Shown one piece after another: positions 52,389 to 62,252 of a DNA stretch of 64,000 nucleotides. Position 1 is the stretch's first letter; each line of letters starts with the position of its first letter. Under the pieces are notes generated by a model, which was given only the letters and a program-made list of their open reading frames with translations, was not told where the DNA came from and did not search any database. The translations under genes were made by a program, and so were the position numbers. The stretch covers positions 1 to 64,000 of the forward strand of contig CAWFNG010000014.1 of assembly GCA_963817135.1 (NCBI GenBank). The letters are read 5' to 3'. Origin of the DNA: VAZQ01 sp963817135. Its GTDB lineage: Bacteria; Pseudomonadota; Alphaproteobacteria; Rhizobiales; Xanthobacteraceae.

Positions 52389-54684
52389 ATGACCGTTGCA
52401 CGCTTCCCGTCGCTTGCCCACTGGGGCGCCTTCACCGCGCTCGTCGAGGATGGCCGCGTGGTCGGTTGCGAGCCGTTTGCGCGCGATCCCGCGCCTTCCG
52501 ACATGATCGAGGCGATCCCGGCGATGGTGCACTCGCCGCTGCGCATCGCGCGCCCCGCCATTCGCGAAGGATGGCGCAAGGGCAAGGAGCGCACCGGCAA
52601 TGACCGCTTTCGGGAAATCTCCTGGGACGAAGCCTTGCGCATTGTGGCCGAGGAGCTTGTGCGCGTGCGCGAAAATTTTGGCAACACTGCCATCATGGGC
52701 GGCTCATACGGCTGGTCGTCCGCGGGGCGCGTTCATCACGCACGCAGCCTGTTGCGCCGGTTTCTGTTTCTCGGCGGCGGCTGCGTCGATCAAGTGGGCA
52801 ATTACAGCTTCGGCGCGGCGCAATATCTACTCCCGCGCGTGATTGGCACCTTCCAGCCGGTCAGCGGCCAGGTCACCGACTGGTCCTCCATCGTCAAGCA
52901 CGGCAAGTTGATGCTGGCGTTCGGCGGCCTTGCGCTCAAGAACGGCCAGGTGACGTCGGGCGGCGCCGGCGCGCATCATCTCGAGCCATGGCTGCGCCGC
53001 GCGAAGGAGGCCGGCATCGAGTTCGTCTCCATCAGTCCGCTCAAGAGCGATGCGCCAGGCTTTCTTGACGCGCAGTGGATGCCTATCAGGCCGAACACCG
53101 ATACCGCGCTCATGCTCGCCTTGGCGCACACGTTGCTCGTTGAAGAGCGCTTCGATGCACAATTCGTCGAGCGCTATTGCACCGGCTTCGATACTTTCCG
53201 CCGCTATCTGCTTGGCCACGATGACGGCCTTCCCAAGAACGCAGACTGGGCGGCCACAATCACCGGCGTTCCAGCCGAAGCAATTGCTGATCTTGCGCGC
53301 CGGGCGTCGCGAATGCCCACCATGATCACCTGCGCCTGGTCGCTGCAGCGCGCGCACCATGGCGAGCAGCCGTATTGGGCGGCGATTACGCTTGCCGCCA
53401 TGCTGGGCGGCATTGGCCTGCCGGGACAGGGCTTCGCCTTCGGCCACGGCTCGACCAACGGCATCGGCGTGCCGCGCGTCGATGTGGCAAGTCCGGAACT
53501 GCCGCTGCCGCTCAACCCGGCGCGCTCCATGATTCCAGTCGCGCGCATTGCCGACATGCTGCTTGCTCCCAATGAGAGCTTTTCGTTCAACGGCCGCCGC
53601 TACAATTATCCCGATATCGCGCTCGTCTATTGGGCGGGCGGCAACCCGTTCCACCATCACCAGGATCTCTACCGCCTGCAGCGCGCCTGGCAGAAGCCGC
53701 AAACCGTGATCGTGCATGAAAGTTGGTGGACGGCAACCGCCCGCCATGCGGATATCGTGCTTCCTGCCACCACTACGCTTGAACGCAACGATGTCGGCGG
53801 CTCGTCGCGCGACCCATTTGTGTTGGCCATGCGGCGCGCCATCGATCCGGTCGGCCACGCGCACAACGATTTCGATATTTTCCGGGCGCTGGCGAACCAG
53901 CTCGGCTACGAGCAGGCTTTCACCGAAGGCCGCGACGAAATGGGCTGGTGTCAATGGGTGTATGACCGCGTGCGTGCGAGCGCGACGACCAAGGGAGTGG
54001 TACTGCCGGGCTTTCAGCAGTTCTGGGCGGAAGGATTGGATCGAGCTGCCGCCGCCCCAGCGCGACTTTATTTTGTTCGAGGATTTCCGCCGCGATCCCG
54101 ATCGCCACCCGCTGAAGACGCCTTCCGGACGCATCGAGATCGTCTCCGATGCAGTCGCTGCGTTCGACTATGCCGACTGTCCACCGCATCCGGCCTGGTT
54201 GCCGCCGTCGGAATGGCTCGGCAGCCAAAGCGCGCAACGCTGGCCACTTCACCTCGTGACCCATCAGCCCGCAGGCCGCCTGCACAGCCAGATGGACCCG
54301 GGGCCGATCTCGCGCGCGCAGAAGGTCGCAGGCCGCGAGCCAATTCGCATTAACCCGGCGGACGCAGCGCGGCGCGGCATCGGCCATGGCGACGTGGTGC
54401 GGGTGTTCAATGCACGCGGCGCATGTCTTGCCGGCGCGATCGTCGATGCCAGCGTCATGCCCGGTGTCGTGGTGATGGCGACCGGCGCTTGGTTCGATCC
54501 GCCGCTATCGCGTGACCAGCCCGAGCGCCACGGCAATCCCAACGTGCTCACGCTCGACGTCGGCACCTCGCCGCTGGCGCAGGGGTCGAGCGCGCTCACG
54601 GCGCTGGTCGAGATCGAACGCTGGGGCAGGCCCGCGCCCGCAGTGACCTCCTTCACGCCGCCCGAACTCGCTTTGGCGGGATGA
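52389..54684 (+). pseudogene. Molybdopterin oxidoreductase, BisC/TorA-like, +1 frameshift
   Basis: The frame starts MTVARFPSLAHWGAFTALVE. It carries the molybdenum ligand region IMGGSYGWSSAGRVHHARSL (Ser ligand as in DMSO/TMAO/biotin sulfoxide reductases), NTDTALMLALAHTLL, WAGGNPFHHHQDLYRLQ and TARHADIVLPATTTLERND. An extra base in TT 54036-54037 shifts the frame at FWAEG; it continues WIELPPPQRDFILFEDFRRD and ends FTPPELALAG. Restored length is 764 residues. No Tat signal or iron-sulfur motif is present, so it should be a cytosolic BisC-type enzyme acting on an oxide or hydroxylated ring. Confidence 0.88.
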
Positions 54685-54751
54685 AAAGCTCACTGCCATC
54701 GGATATAGCGACAATAGAGTGGTAAGCTCGTCGAGAGATTGGAGATCGCAA

Positions 54752-55694
54752 ATGTCTGGCAAGAAACTCACCGGCTCTTTTGTCGCGCTCATCACGCCAT
54801 TCAACAAGGACGGGTCGGTCGATTTTGCGGCCTTTCGCACGCTCATAAAGTTTCAGGAGGATCACGGCACCGCCGCGGTGCTGATCATGGGTTCGACCGG
54901 GGAAACCTCCATGCTTTCGCCGGAGGAAAAAAAGCGCGTCATGGTCGAATGCGCCAAGCTGAAAAGCGCCCGCATGCCGATCTTCTTCGGCGCGACCGGC
55001 AACAACACCGAGAGCACCATCGCCAACGTGCGTTTTGCCAAGGACAACGGCGCCGACGGCGCCATTCTCGCGGCCCCGGCCTACATTTGCGCGCCGGAAT
55101 CCGACATTGAACGCTTCTTTCTCGATGTGGCGGACGCCACCGATCTTCCGCTGGGCATCTACAACAATCCGCCGCGGGTAAAGAGCGACCTCCATTGGGA
55201 GCAGCTGTTGCGGATATTCAAGCACCCGAAACTTCGTCGTGCACAAGGAATCCACCGCGCGCGTCGGGCAGGTCGCGCAGGTGCTTGCCGGAAAACCCGA
55301 TGTCTCGGTGATGTGCTGCGACAGCCCCAATCTGGGTCTGGTTGTGCCGACAATGAGCCTCGGGGGTCACGGCACTGCCAACATGACCGGCAACATCGCC
55401 CCGGGCGAGCTGGCAATCGTTTCAACACCGTGGACGAACTACACCGATGCCGAGAATTTCAAGAATACATATCTGAAAATCCTTCCGCTCCTGCACTTTA
55501 CTTATTCGGCCATCAACCCCGTTGCGGTAAAGTCGTTGATGAAGGCGCTTGGGCTGCCGGCAGGTGATTTGCGCAAGCCGTTGACCGGGCTTGACGGAGA
55601 GGCGCTTGCCAGGGGGATGCGCATCGTGAAGGAACTCGAATTGGATAAACGTTACGGATACAAGTTCTCCGCACTCTCCGCCGTTGCTGCCTGA
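54752..55694 (+). pseudogene. DapA/dihydrodipicolinate synthase-family lyase, +1 frameshift
   Basis: The first frame, MSGKKLTGSFVALITPFNKD, has GSTGETSMLSPEEKK and PLGIYNNPPRV with the conserved Tyr. An extra base in AAA 55229-55231 shifts the frame; the continuation FVVHKESTARVGQV supplies the Schiff-base Lys and ends YKFSALSAVAA. Restored length is 313 residues, in the family range. Such class I aldolases include dihydrodipicolinate synthase, N-acetylneuraminate lyase and aromatic hydratase-aldolases. Location among aromatic genes suggests a catabolic aldolase or dehydratase rather than lysine synthesis. GGAG lies about 7 bases upstream. Confidence 0.88.
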
Positions 55695-55698
55695 GACA

Positions 55699-56674
55699 AT
55701 GCGGTTTGCAGCGGCCTATGCATGTGCCATCACCGTTCTGGGGCTCCTGCTGCCGGGAACAGCACCGGCACAAACCTATCCTTCGCGCACCGTTACCGTG
55801 GTGGTGCCGTTTCCGCCCGGCGGCTCGGTCGACGGCGTTGCGCGCATTCTTGTGCAGAAGCTCAACGAGACGATGGGGCAGCACTTTATTGTCGAAAACC
55901 GTGCCAGCGGCGCGTCCGGCATCGTGGGTGCGAACGCCGTCGCCAAAGCGTCCCCTGACGGCTACACGCTCCTGCTTTCAGCTTCGGTGCACGTCATCAA
56001 CCCATTTCTTTACAAGAGCGTGCCCTATGACGTGGTAACGGATTTCACGCCCGTCATGCTGCTTGCCGATGGCCCGCTCATCGTGAGCACGACACCGAGC
56101 GTACCGGTGAACAATCTCAAGGATTTCTTCGATCTGGTGCGCAGGGAGCCGCAGAAATTCACCTTCGGCGCAACCACCATCGGTTCAGCCAGTCATCTCA
56201 CCATCGAGCTGCTCAAGCGCGACGCCGGCATCAACACCCTGGTTGTTACCTATAAGGGCACCGCACCGGCACTTACGGATCTGATGAGCGGACAGATTCA
56301 ACTCCTCGCCGATCCCATGCTTTCCTCGCTGCCGCTCGCCCAGGGCGGCAAGATCAAGGCGCTTGGAGTTCACGAGCCTCAAGCGCACTGCCGCAGCTCC
56401 CGAAATCCCGACGGTTGCCGAATTGGGCGTCAGCGGCTTTGCCTTCGTGTCATGGTACGGATTGTGGGGACCAAAAAACCTGGAGCCGGATGTCTCCAGC
56501 AGACTGCAATCTGCGATTTCCAAGGTGCTGTCTTTACCGGAGGTCAAGCAGCGCTTGAACCAACTCGGCTTCGAACCGATCGGCGCTCCCTCGGATCGGT
56601 TCGCAAGCTATATTCGCGACGAGATGGCAAAAGCCGAAAAAATCATCGTGGACGCCAAAATCAAGGTCGATTGA
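55699..56674 (+). pseudogene. TctC/Bug-type periplasmic binding protein, +1 frameshift
   Basis: The frame begins MRFAAAYACAITVLGLLLPG (signal peptide ending PAQ). It has VVVPFPPGGSVDGVARILVQ, VENRASGASGIVGANAVAKA and LMSGQIQLLADPMLSSLPLA. An extra base in TT 56369-56370 breaks it at IKALGV; it continues TSLKRTAAAPEIPTVAELGV and ends VDAKIKVD. Restored length is 324 residues. It is the third Bug-type gene in the window. It starts 4 bases after the DapA-like stop and ends 13 bases before the xanthine-dehydrogenase-like gene, so all share a transcript. Confidence 0.88.
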
Positions 56675-56687
56675 TCGGCAAAGCCGC

Positions 56688-59031
56688 GTGAGCGAGCTCA
56701 AATATATCGGCAAGGCGATCGGACGCATCGAGGACCGGCCATTGTTGACCGGCCGAGGCCGATTTGTCGCCGACCTGCGATTCCCCGGCATGCTGGAGGC
56801 AGCGTTCGTACGCAGCCCGCATGCCCACGCCCGCATCCGCGGGATCGACGCGGGCGCCGCACGGGCGCACGCGCAAGTTCACGCAGTGCTCACACTGGCC
56901 GACCTTCTCCCAGTGCTTACGCAGGAGCGGCTGCCGTTGCAGTTCCGCACCGACGCGCTCCCGCCCGATGTCACGCCGCGGGTGCTTGCACGCGATGAAG
57001 TCGCCTTCGTGGGCGAGGCAGTCGCAGTGGTAATTGCAGCAAGCCGCGCCGTCGCCGAGGACGCTGCCGCGTTGGTCGCTGTCGACTATGAGCCCTTGCC
57101 GGCGGTCTGCGATTGCCGCGCGGCCCTGGCGGCAGGAGCACCGGTTGCGCATGTCGGGCGGCGCAGCAATCTGCTGATCGAATTTGCGCAAAGCTACGGC
57201 GACATTGCCGACGCGTTTGCGCGGTGCTCCCCATCGCGTGCGCGTTGACCTCAAGCAGCACCGCGGCGGCGCGCATTCCATGGAGGGCCGCGGCGCCGTT
57301 GCGCATTACGATGTCAACGAGGATCGCCTCACGCTGTGGTCTTCGACGCAACTCGCGCACGAAGTGCGCGCGTTTCTGATGAAGCTCCTCGCGCGCGATG
57401 AGAATCAGTTGCGCGTGGTCGCGCCCGACGTCGGCGGCGGGTTCGGCGCCAAGTTCGTGCTGTACCCCGAGGAAGTGACGCTTGCCGCTTGCTCGCTGTT
57501 GCTGCGGCGTCCGATTCGATGGGTGGAGGATCGCCGCGAGCATTTCCTCGCTGCTGTGCAGGAACGCGAACAGTATTGGGACTTGGAAGCAGCGTTCGAC
57601 GGAGAGGGCCGACTGCTCGGCATTCGCGGAAGCATGATCCACGACGAAGGAGCTTATACGCCGCAGGGAATCAATCTGCCCTACAATGCATCGACCGGGG
57701 TTCCCGGCCCCTACATTCTGCCGGCCTATGAATTGAAAGTTCTTGTCGCCGAGACCAACAAGGTCGCCAGCATGCCGGTGCGCGGCGCCGGGTATCCGGA
57801 AGCAGCTTTTGCCATGGAGCGGGTGCTCGACCGCATTGCCGATGAACTTTCGCTCGATCGCGCCGAGGTGCGGCGGCGCAATCTCGTTCCACCGCAAAAA
57901 ATGCCCTATGTGAGCCCGCTGAAGACCCGCGCCGGCTCGCCAATTGCACTCGACAGCGGCGATTTCCCGGCCTGCCAAAGCCTGGCCTTGCAAACGATCG
58001 ACCACGATGGCTTTGCCTTGCGACAGAGGAAGGCGTGGGAAACTGGCCGCTATCTCGGCCTTGGCATCGGCAATGGAGTCAAAGGAACCGGGCGCGGCCC
58101 CTTTGAGTTGGGGATTGTCCGCATCGGCAGATCCGGACGCATTTCGGTTTATACCGGCGCCATGCCCATGGGCCAGGGCATCAAGACAGCACTTGCGCAG
58201 ATTTGTGCCGAGCAGTTCGGCGTCGCACCCGCAAACATCACCGTGGTCGCCGGTGACACCGCCGTCATCCCCTATGGGCAGGGCGGATTTGCCAGCCGCC
58301 AGACGGTTACCGCCGGCTCCGCAGTGCACATGGCGGCAACAGCAGTACGCGCCAAGGTGCTGGACGTCGCGGCGCAGCAATTGGAGGTGAGCGCAAGCGA
58401 TCTTGAATTGCGCGATGGGCGCGTCGAGATCGCCGGCGCGCCAGGAAGCGGGCTCTCGCTCCGCGAAGTCGCGGAAGCCGTCGCCGGCGTCCCCGGCTAT
58501 GCCATGCCCGGCAAATTCGAGCCGGGGCTTGAGAGCATGCAGAGCTTTCTTCCCGAGGCGCTCACCTATGGCGGCGGATGTCACGCCGTCGAGGTCGAGG
58601 TGGACGTCGAGACCTGCGCCGTGCGCATTCTGCGCTATGTAGTGGTCAATGACAGCGGCCGCCTCATCAATCCCATGATCGTGCAGGGCCAGCTCACCGG
58701 CGGCGTGGCGCATGCCATCGGCAACGCGCTATTCGAATGGATGGGCTACGACGAGGATGCCCAGCCCCTCACCACCACCTTTGCCGATTATCTCCTGCCG
58801 GGCGCGACGGAGATACCGAACATCGAAATCAACTCCGTGGAGTTTCCCTCCCCGCTCAATCCGCTCGGCGTCAAAGGCGTCGGCGAATCCGGCTGCGTGC
58901 CGGCGGCGGCCGCCATCATCTCGGCAATCGAGAGCGCGCTGTCGCCTTTCGGCGTGCGCATTACGGAATACCCGGTGACGCCGCCGCGGCTGTTTGCATT
59001 GCTGGAGGGAGCGAGAGGGCGCGCTGTTTAG
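56688..59031 (+). pseudogene. Xanthine dehydrogenase-family molybdopterin-binding subunit, +1 frameshift
   Basis: From GTG 56688 the frame reads MSELKYIGKAIGRIEDRPLL to RSNLLIEFAQSYGDIADAF. An extra base near GG 57223-57224 shifts it; the continuation APHRVRVDLKQHRGGAHSME carries VAPDVGGGFGAKFVLYPEEV, MPMGQGIKTALAQI and the catalytic Glu in GVKGVGESGCVPAAAA. Restored length is 780 residues. It is the large subunit of a CO-dehydrogenase/nicotinate/isoquinoline-type hydroxylase, which needs [2Fe-2S] and often FAD subunits; neither gene is adjacent. It would hydroxylate an N-heterocycle or aldehyde. Confidence 0.88.
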
Positions 59032-59076
59032 CGGGGATAGGATCGAACAGCTTCGATCCGAAACCTTTGGGAACTC

Positions 59077-59144
59077 GTAGCCCGGATGGAACGCAGCGTA
59101 ATCCGGGACACCCATCCCGCATTGCCGCGCTCCATGCGGCTACG
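59077..59144. repeat. Palindromic intergenic repeat (family A)
   Basis: GTAGCCCGGATGGAACGCAG at the left and GCTCCATGCGGCTACG at the right are inverted arms. It is the same family as 9685-9756. It lies between two convergent genes and may block read-through. Confidence 0.85.
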
Positions 59145-59153
59145 ACGCTCGCC

Positions 59154-62135
59154 TTACCGCCGCTCCCTCCCCACAATGCGGGTGAAGCTTGCGCGCACCT
59201 TGGCTTGCGTCTCGGCAAGGAAGGCATCGAGGGCCGCAAAATCGGGCACGTCGGCGGCGCGGCATAAGAGCGCCATGAAGCCCGGCGCCTCGCTTGCTGG
59301 ATCGAACGGTCGCGGCAGGCAGAGCCGCAAGATCTGCGTCAGGCTCTGATAGAGCCGCACCGCCGGGCGCAAAACTTCGGCGTCCTGCGCCTCCAGGATG
59401 CCAAGCCGCCAGGCATTGTCGAGCACCCGCGCCGTCGATTGATCGAGCAGGTCAGGCGTCTGCCCGGCATGAACGAGCTGCAGATATTGGGCGATGAACT
59501 CGATATCGACGAGCCCACCGGCGGCATGCTTGAGATCCCAGCGGTCGCCGTCGCCTTTTTCAACGGCGATGGCATTGCGCATTTCCAACACGTCGACGGC
59601 GACCGCCTGCGCATCGCGCTCGCGACACAAGATGCGCCGAATTACGCCCTCGACCCGCTTGCCGAACTCTCCGGGCGCCGCCACCACGCGCGCGCGCGTG
59701 AGCGCCATATGCTCCCAGGTCCAGGCCTCGTGCTCCTGATAATCGGCAAAGCCCGCAATCTGCGTTGCCAGCGGCCCGGAACGGCCGGAGGGCCGTAATC
59801 GCATGTCGACCTGATAGAGCACGCCGTAGTTGGTGCGGGCCGTGAGCGCGCCGATCAGCCGCTGCGTCAGGCGAGAGAAATATTGTGCACCATAGAGCGG
59901 GCGCCGGCCTGATGATTCCGGATGGTCGTGATCGAAGTCATAGACGACGATGAGATCGAGATCCGAATTCGCAGTCATCTCGCGCCCGCCAAGCCTGCCC
60001 AGCGCGAGAATTGCATATTCCTGACGGCCGATGCGGCCGTGTTCGGCGGCGAAGCGCGCTTCCGTGGCGCGCGCAACCGAACGGATGAGCATGTCGGCCA
60101 AACGTGCAAATGCTTCGCCGGCCTGGTCCGCCGACGCAGTTCCCGACAGGATGCGAATGCCAATCAAGAACATCTGCTCCTGCCCGAAGATACGCACGCG
60201 ATCGAGCAACTCTTCATGGGAGGACGCCTGTTCGAGCGAGCGTTCGAGCGCGGCGGCAAGCTCGCCTTCCTCGGGCAGCGCGCCGAAGAAGCTCGGATCG
60301 ATCACCGCGTCCATGACTTGGGGAAATTGTGCGAGACTGTCGGCAAGGCGCGGCGCGCTGCCGAGAACAAGCCCCAGGAGCGCAATCAAATCCGGATTCT
60401 GCCGCAGCAGCGAAAACAGCCGCCCGCTGCCGTGCAATCCGGCAAGAAATCGGTCGAAAGCAATAACCGCCTCGTCGGCATTCGACGTGCGCGAGAAATG
60501 ATGCAGCAGCACCGGAACGATCTCGCCGAGCTGGGCGCGGGCAAAAGCGCCCTTCAATGAGCGGTAAGAGCCGGCATGCCAGCGTCTTATCAGCGTCGAT
60601 ATTTCAAGCGGCTGGCGGAAACCCATTTCGAGGAGACGGTCGAGGGTCTGCGGGTCGTCGGCCTCCGGCGAAAACACTAATTTGGGCCGATCGGTGCGCT
60701 CGGGCAGCGCCTTCTCGAACAGGCCCGCATAATGGCGCTGCACATTGCGCAGATGGAGCAGCAGCGTCTGCGCGAATGCATCGCGCTCGGGAAAGCCGCA
60801 AAAGCGGGAAAATCGATCGAGCGCGTCGCGTTCGTTCGGCAAGGTGTGGGTCTGCTCGTCGGCAACCATTTGCAGGCGGTTCTCGATCGCGCGCAGGAAG
60901 CAGTAAGCGGACGCGAGCTCGCTTGCAGCGCCCTCATCGATCCAGCCACCGGCGTGCAGTGCCTTGATCGAAGCGAGCGTAGCCTTGCCGCGCAGTTCGG
61001 GATGGCGCCCGCCGGCAATAAGCTGCTGCGTCTGTACGAAAAATTCGATCTCGCGAATCCCGCCGCGGCCGAGCTTGATGTTGTGACCTTCGACTGCAAT
61101 CTCGGCGTGACCGCGATAGGCATGGATCTGCCGCTTCATGGCGTGCACGTCGGCAACGGCAGCGAAATCCAGATATTTGCGCCAGATGAACGGAGACAGC
61201 TCGGCGAGAAAGCGCTCGCCGGCGGCAAGATCGCCGGCGCAGGGGCGCGCCTTGATGAGCGCAGCACGTTCCCAGTTCTGCCCGCGGCTCTCGTAGTAAT
61301 CGAGTGCCGCCGCGGTGGAGATCGCGATCTGCGTCGCTGCGGGATCGGGGCGCAGCCGCAGATCGACACGAAACACGTAGCCGTCGGCGGTACGTTCCTG
61401 CAGGAGCCGCACCAAGGCGCGGGTGAGCCGCACGAAAACCGGACCGGCGTCGGCAGCTTCCCCTGCGTGCCCGGCCCCATAGAACACGATCAGATCGACG
61501 TCGCTCGAATAATTTAGCTCGCCTGCCCCCATCTTGCCCATGGCGAGGACGAAATAGCCGCAATGACGCGCCGGATACCCCGGGTCCGCAATCTTGAGCT
61601 TGCCGCGACGCTGCGCGTCGACAACAAGGTAATCGGCCGCCGCGACGATCGCCGCGTTGGCAAGTTTTGTCTGCAATTCCAGAACGCGCAGCAGCGGCCA
61701 AACCCCGCCGATGTCAGCAAGGGCAATCAACAGCACCGCCTCGGCTTTCGCCCGGCGCAGCAGCGTCGCGACGTCTGCCGCGTTGCACAGGACCGGCAGC
61801 TCAGTACGCAATCGGGAGAAGATTGCCTCGATGTGCTGCTCGGGTTCGCTCTCGAGAAGCGTCAGGAGGCGATCCGGGGATGCGTGAACGAGATCCCACA
61901 AATGCGGCGAAGCTTCCGCAAGCGCTGCCAGCAAAGCGCAGCATACCGGCTGTTCAGCGAGCAGGCGGCGCAGCTTCTTGCCTGCCGCGGTGCCGGCAAT
62001 TTCCTCAAGCCACTCGTCAAGGCGTTGAAATGCGGTATCGCGGTCAGAAAACTCCGGCGCGCGGATGATGCGCTGCGCCAACGGCATTGCCGCGGCTTCC
62101 GTCCCTTCGGTCTGCAAGATTGCCGGCTGTGACAA
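59154..62135 (-). CDS. glnE: Bifunctional glutamine synthetase adenylyltransferase/adenylyl-removing enzyme
   Basis: The 993-residue enzyme has two nucleotidyltransferase domains. The N-terminal deadenylylase has AMGKMGAGELNYSSDVDLIV (about 204-223). The C-terminal adenylylase has LGRLGGREMTANSDLDLIVV (about 715-734). It controls glutamine synthetase by adding or removing AMP in answer to nitrogen status, under PII control. Start could also be ATG at residue 17. In rhizobial genomes glnE lies beside this HAMP kinase and OmpR regulator pair, as here. Confidence 0.95.
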   Translation of the reverse strand: MSQPAILQTEGTEAAAMPLAQRIIRAPEFSDRDTAFQRLDEWLEEIAGTAAGKKLRRLLAEQPVCCALLAALAEASPHLWDLVHASPDRLLTLLESEPEQHIEAIFSRLRTELPVLCNAADVATLLRRAKAEAVLLIALADIGGVWPLLRVLELQTKLANAAIVAAADYLVVDAQRRGKLKIADPGYPARHCGYFVLAMGKMGAGELNYSSDVDLIVFYGAGHAGEAADAGPVFVRLTRALVRLLQERTADGYVFRVDLRLRPDPAATQIAISTAAALDYYESRGQNWERAALIKARPCAGDLAAGERFLAELSPFIWRKYLDFAAVADVHAMKRQIHAYRGHAEIAVEGHNIKLGRGGIREIEFFVQTQQLIAGGRHPELRGKATLASIKALHAGGWIDEGAASELASAYCFLRAIENRLQMVADEQTHTLPNERDALDRFSRFCGFPERDAFAQTLLLHLRNVQRHYAGLFEKALPERTDRPKLVFSPEADDPQTLDRLLEMGFRQPLEISTLIRRWHAGSYRSLKGAFARAQLGEIVPVLLHHFSRTSNADEAVIAFDRFLAGLHGSGRLFSLLRQNPDLIALLGLVLGSAPRLADSLAQFPQVMDAVIDPSFFGALPEEGELAAALERSLEQASSHEELLDRVRIFGQEQMFLIGIRILSGTASADQAGEAFARLADMLIRSVARATEARFAAEHGRIGRQEYAILALGRLGGREMTANSDLDLIVVYDFDHDHPESSGRRPLYGAQYFSRLTQRLIGALTARTNYGVLYQVDMRLRPSGRSGPLATQIAGFADYQEHEAWTWEHMALTRARVVAAPGEFGKRVEGVIRRILCRERDAQAVAVDVLEMRNAIAVEKGDGDRWDLKHAAGGLVDIEFIAQYLQLVHAGQTPDLLDQSTARVLDNAWRLGILEAQDAEVLRPAVRLYQSLTQILRLCLPRPFDPASEAPGFMALLCRAADVPDFAALDAFLAETQAKVRASFTRIVGRERR

Positions 62136-62252
62136 AACTTTCTCGGCTCCTCGATTCTCAATCTAGCGCGCGGTGCTTCTGGAGGGGGGACTTTATTAAC
62201 GATTGAGACGCACAGCGAGTGCCGAAAAGAGACTGCCCTGCATGCACAAATA

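Noticed and set aside
56971..58713. 580-codon minus-strand frame
   Set aside because: Antisense to the molybdopterin-binding subunit; a common artefact of GC-rich genes.
4771..59031. Programmed +1 frameshifting as an explanation for the broken genes
   Set aside because: There is no common slippery sequence, stop-codon context or stimulatory structure at the thirteen sites, and the genes are unrelated.
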